From the NCBI GenBank assembly GCA_012522645.1, contig JAAYKC010000085.1, positions 1 to 15,457 of the forward strand: a stretch of 15,457 nucleotides of DNA, read 5' to 3'. Shown in pieces: positions 14,508 through 15,457 of this stretch. The stretch comes from Thermoplasmatales archaeon. GTDB taxonomy: Archaea; Thermoplasmatota; Thermoplasmata; Methanomassiliicoccales; Methanomethylophilaceae. The translations under genes were made by a program, and so were the position numbers. The notes beneath the pieces were generated by a model. The model was given only the letters and a program-made list of their open reading frames with translations, had not been told where the DNA came from and made no database searches. Positions within the stretch are counted from its first letter, which is position 1, and each line of letters starts with the position of its first letter.

Positions 14508-15248
14508 ATGATAAGGAAAAGCCTGTCCAATCTGCTGTCGTTCAAACGCCCCACGGAATCCGTGGAGGAGATGGGGTCCCGCCCGCTTATGATGCCCTTC
14601 TCCGGCGGAGGATGTGACCGCTGCGGGAAATGCGTTGATGTCTGCCCCGTGAATGCGATATCGGTATCGGACGAATGGACCATAGATCTGGGAAAATGCA
14701 TATTCTGCATGGACTGCATCAGTTCCTGTCCCGGGTCCGTGATAACGGAGGTGCCGGCCCCCTTATATGCGCTCAGGCGGGAGGATCTGATCTTCAGGGA
14801 GTCGGACCCTCCCCGGGAATCGGAGGGAACGGTGGATGCGGAAAAGGCAGGGGTCATAGGATCTTCCATGGCCATAAGGGAGCTTGACACAGGCTCCTGC
14901 AACGCCTGTGAGGCCGAGGTGAGCTGCATATCAGCCCCCCATTACGACATAGGGAGGTTCGGGATCAAGATAGTCGCATCACCCAGGCATGCGGATATGC
15001 TGCTTGTGACCGGACCGATGACGAACAATATGTGGAGGGCGGCGCTGGAGACCTATGAGGCCATGCCCGCCCCGAAAGCAGTGGCGGCCATGGGCACATG
15101 CGCCATATCCGGAGGGATATTCGCGGAAGGGGACGTCTTCGGAGAAGGCGTCAAGGACACGATGGATGTGGACCTGTTCATACCCGGCTGCCCCCCTCCG
15201 CCGGAGAGGGTAATACTGGCGATACTGAAGGCCTTCGGACGTCAGTGA
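14508..15248 (+). CDS. hyfI: Fused ferredoxin and NuoB-type small subunit (HyfH-HyfI fusion)
   Basis: This 246-residue protein combines two usual subunits. Residues 30-80 form a 2[4Fe-4S] ferredoxin domain with Cys36, 39, 42, 46 and Cys64, 67, 70, 74, corresponding to HyfH/HycF/NuoI. After a linker, residues 120-246 form the small subunit (HyfI/HycG/NuoB) with GSCNACE (Cys131, Cys134), GTCAISGGIF (Cys198) and PGCPPPPE (Cys228), the four ligands of the proximal [4Fe-4S] cluster. All twelve ligands are intact, so an electron path of three clusters to the large subunit is preserved. The start ATG follows GAGGTGATGAG, 9 nt after the hyfG stop. It is the last gene of the operon; its stop overlaps the convergent stress-protein gene by 7 bp. 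Confidence 0.93.
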   Translation: MIRKSLSNLLSFKRPTESVEEMGSRPLMMPFSGGGCDRCGKCVDVCPVNAISVSDEWTIDLGKCIFCMDCISSCPGSVITEVPAPLYALRREDLIFRESDPPRESEGTVDAEKAGVIGSSMAIRELDTGSCNACEAEVSCISAPHYDIGRFGIKIVASPRHADMLLVTGPMTNNMWRAALETYEAMPAPKAVAAMGTCAISGGIFAEGDVFGEGVKDTMDVDLFIPGCPPPPERVILAILKAFGRQ

Positions 15249-15457
15249 ACCACGACGACGTTGCACTTGGCGTTATCCACCACGTGCTGCGACACGCTCC
15301 CCAGGACGACCCTGTCAAGGATCGTCTTATCGGACCTGCCGATGACTATGATGTCGCAATTGAATCTTGAAGCCGCGACCAGGATGTTCTCGGCCGCCGG
15401 CCCCGGCTCTATGACGGAGTGAACTTTAATGCCCCTGAGCTTCGCCTTATTCTCGGC
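15242..15457 (-). CDS. Universal stress protein family (partial, N-terminus outside window)
   Basis: The last 71 residues are visible on the minus strand, entering from the right edge in frame and ending at TGA (15244-15242). The C-terminal UspA pattern is clear: a CDIIVIG strand, then a G-x2-x-x9-G-S loop (GRSD...VLGSVS), then HVVDNAKCNVVVVH. In ATP-binding members the loop is G-x2-G-x9-G(S/T); here the second Gly is Asp, so nucleotide binding is uncertain. It is convergent with the hyf-like operon, with a 7-bp overlap. Role unknown beyond the family. Confidence 0.85.
   Translation of the reverse strand, partial: AENKAKLRGIKVHSVIEPGPAAENILVAASRFNCDIIVIGRSDKTILDRVVLGSVSQHVVDNAKCNVVVVH

Noticed and set aside
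8004..15248. Functional hydrogenase-4 or formate hydrogenlyase
   Set aside because: The large subunit lacks all four NiFe-binding Cys, and no maturation, formate dehydrogenase or regulator genes accompany the operon.

Overview
The window looks like part of a methanogenic archaeon's chromosome, most likely Methanomassiliicoccales (Methanomethylophilaceae-like). The evidence is a methanol-specific methyltransferase pair (MtaC and MtaB) with its reductive activator, archaeal TATA boxes placed about 25 bp before start codons, GGAG or GAGGTGAT ribosome sites, moderately GC-rich coding DNA interrupted by one very AT-rich promoter block, and near-exclusive use of TGA stops. The order-level assignment is inference; no rRNA or other marker is present.

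Layout. (1) Positions 1-1089, minus strand: the N-terminal part of an E. coli-type S-adenosylmethionine decarboxylase (speD), cut by the window edge, preceded by a DoxX-family membrane protein. (2) 1160-2695, minus strand: an IS4/IS1634-type DDE transposase that appears to lack its first catalytic Asp and has no recognisable inverted ends. (3) 2696-3031: an AT-rich, gene-free block with several inverted and direct repeats, a strong TATA box and a leader of roughly 95 nt. (4) 3032-6935, plus strand: mtaC, mtaB and a ramA-like corrinoid activator, the module that takes methyl groups from methanol onto a corrinoid protein and repairs the corrinoid when it oxidises to Co(II). (5) 6918-7499, minus strand: a short COG0523/P47K GTPase whose 3' end overlaps the activator gene, and a divergent SdpI-like membrane protein at 7582-7941; both look leaderless. 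(6) 8004-15248, plus strand: a tight six-gene operon, hyfB-hyfC-hyfE-hyfF-hyfG-hyfHI, for a membrane complex related to group 4 [NiFe] hydrogenases and complex I. (7) 15242-15457, minus strand: the C-terminal end of a universal stress protein.

The most striking feature is the last operon. Its large subunit has lost all four Cys ligands of the [NiFe] site (both CxxC motifs are now SxxN), while the ferredoxin clusters, the proximal FeS cluster and the quinone/ion module remain. It is therefore not a hydrogenase but a member of the poorly understood energy-converting-hydrogenase-related (Ehr) class. In addition, its HyfF subunit has Gly where the family has the key TM5 Glu, and its ferredoxin and small subunits are fused. 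The complex probably couples electron flow from a low-potential donor to ion movement, with an unknown electron acceptor. Its position beside the methanol/corrinoid activation genes suggests, but does not prove, a link with methylotrophic energy metabolism.
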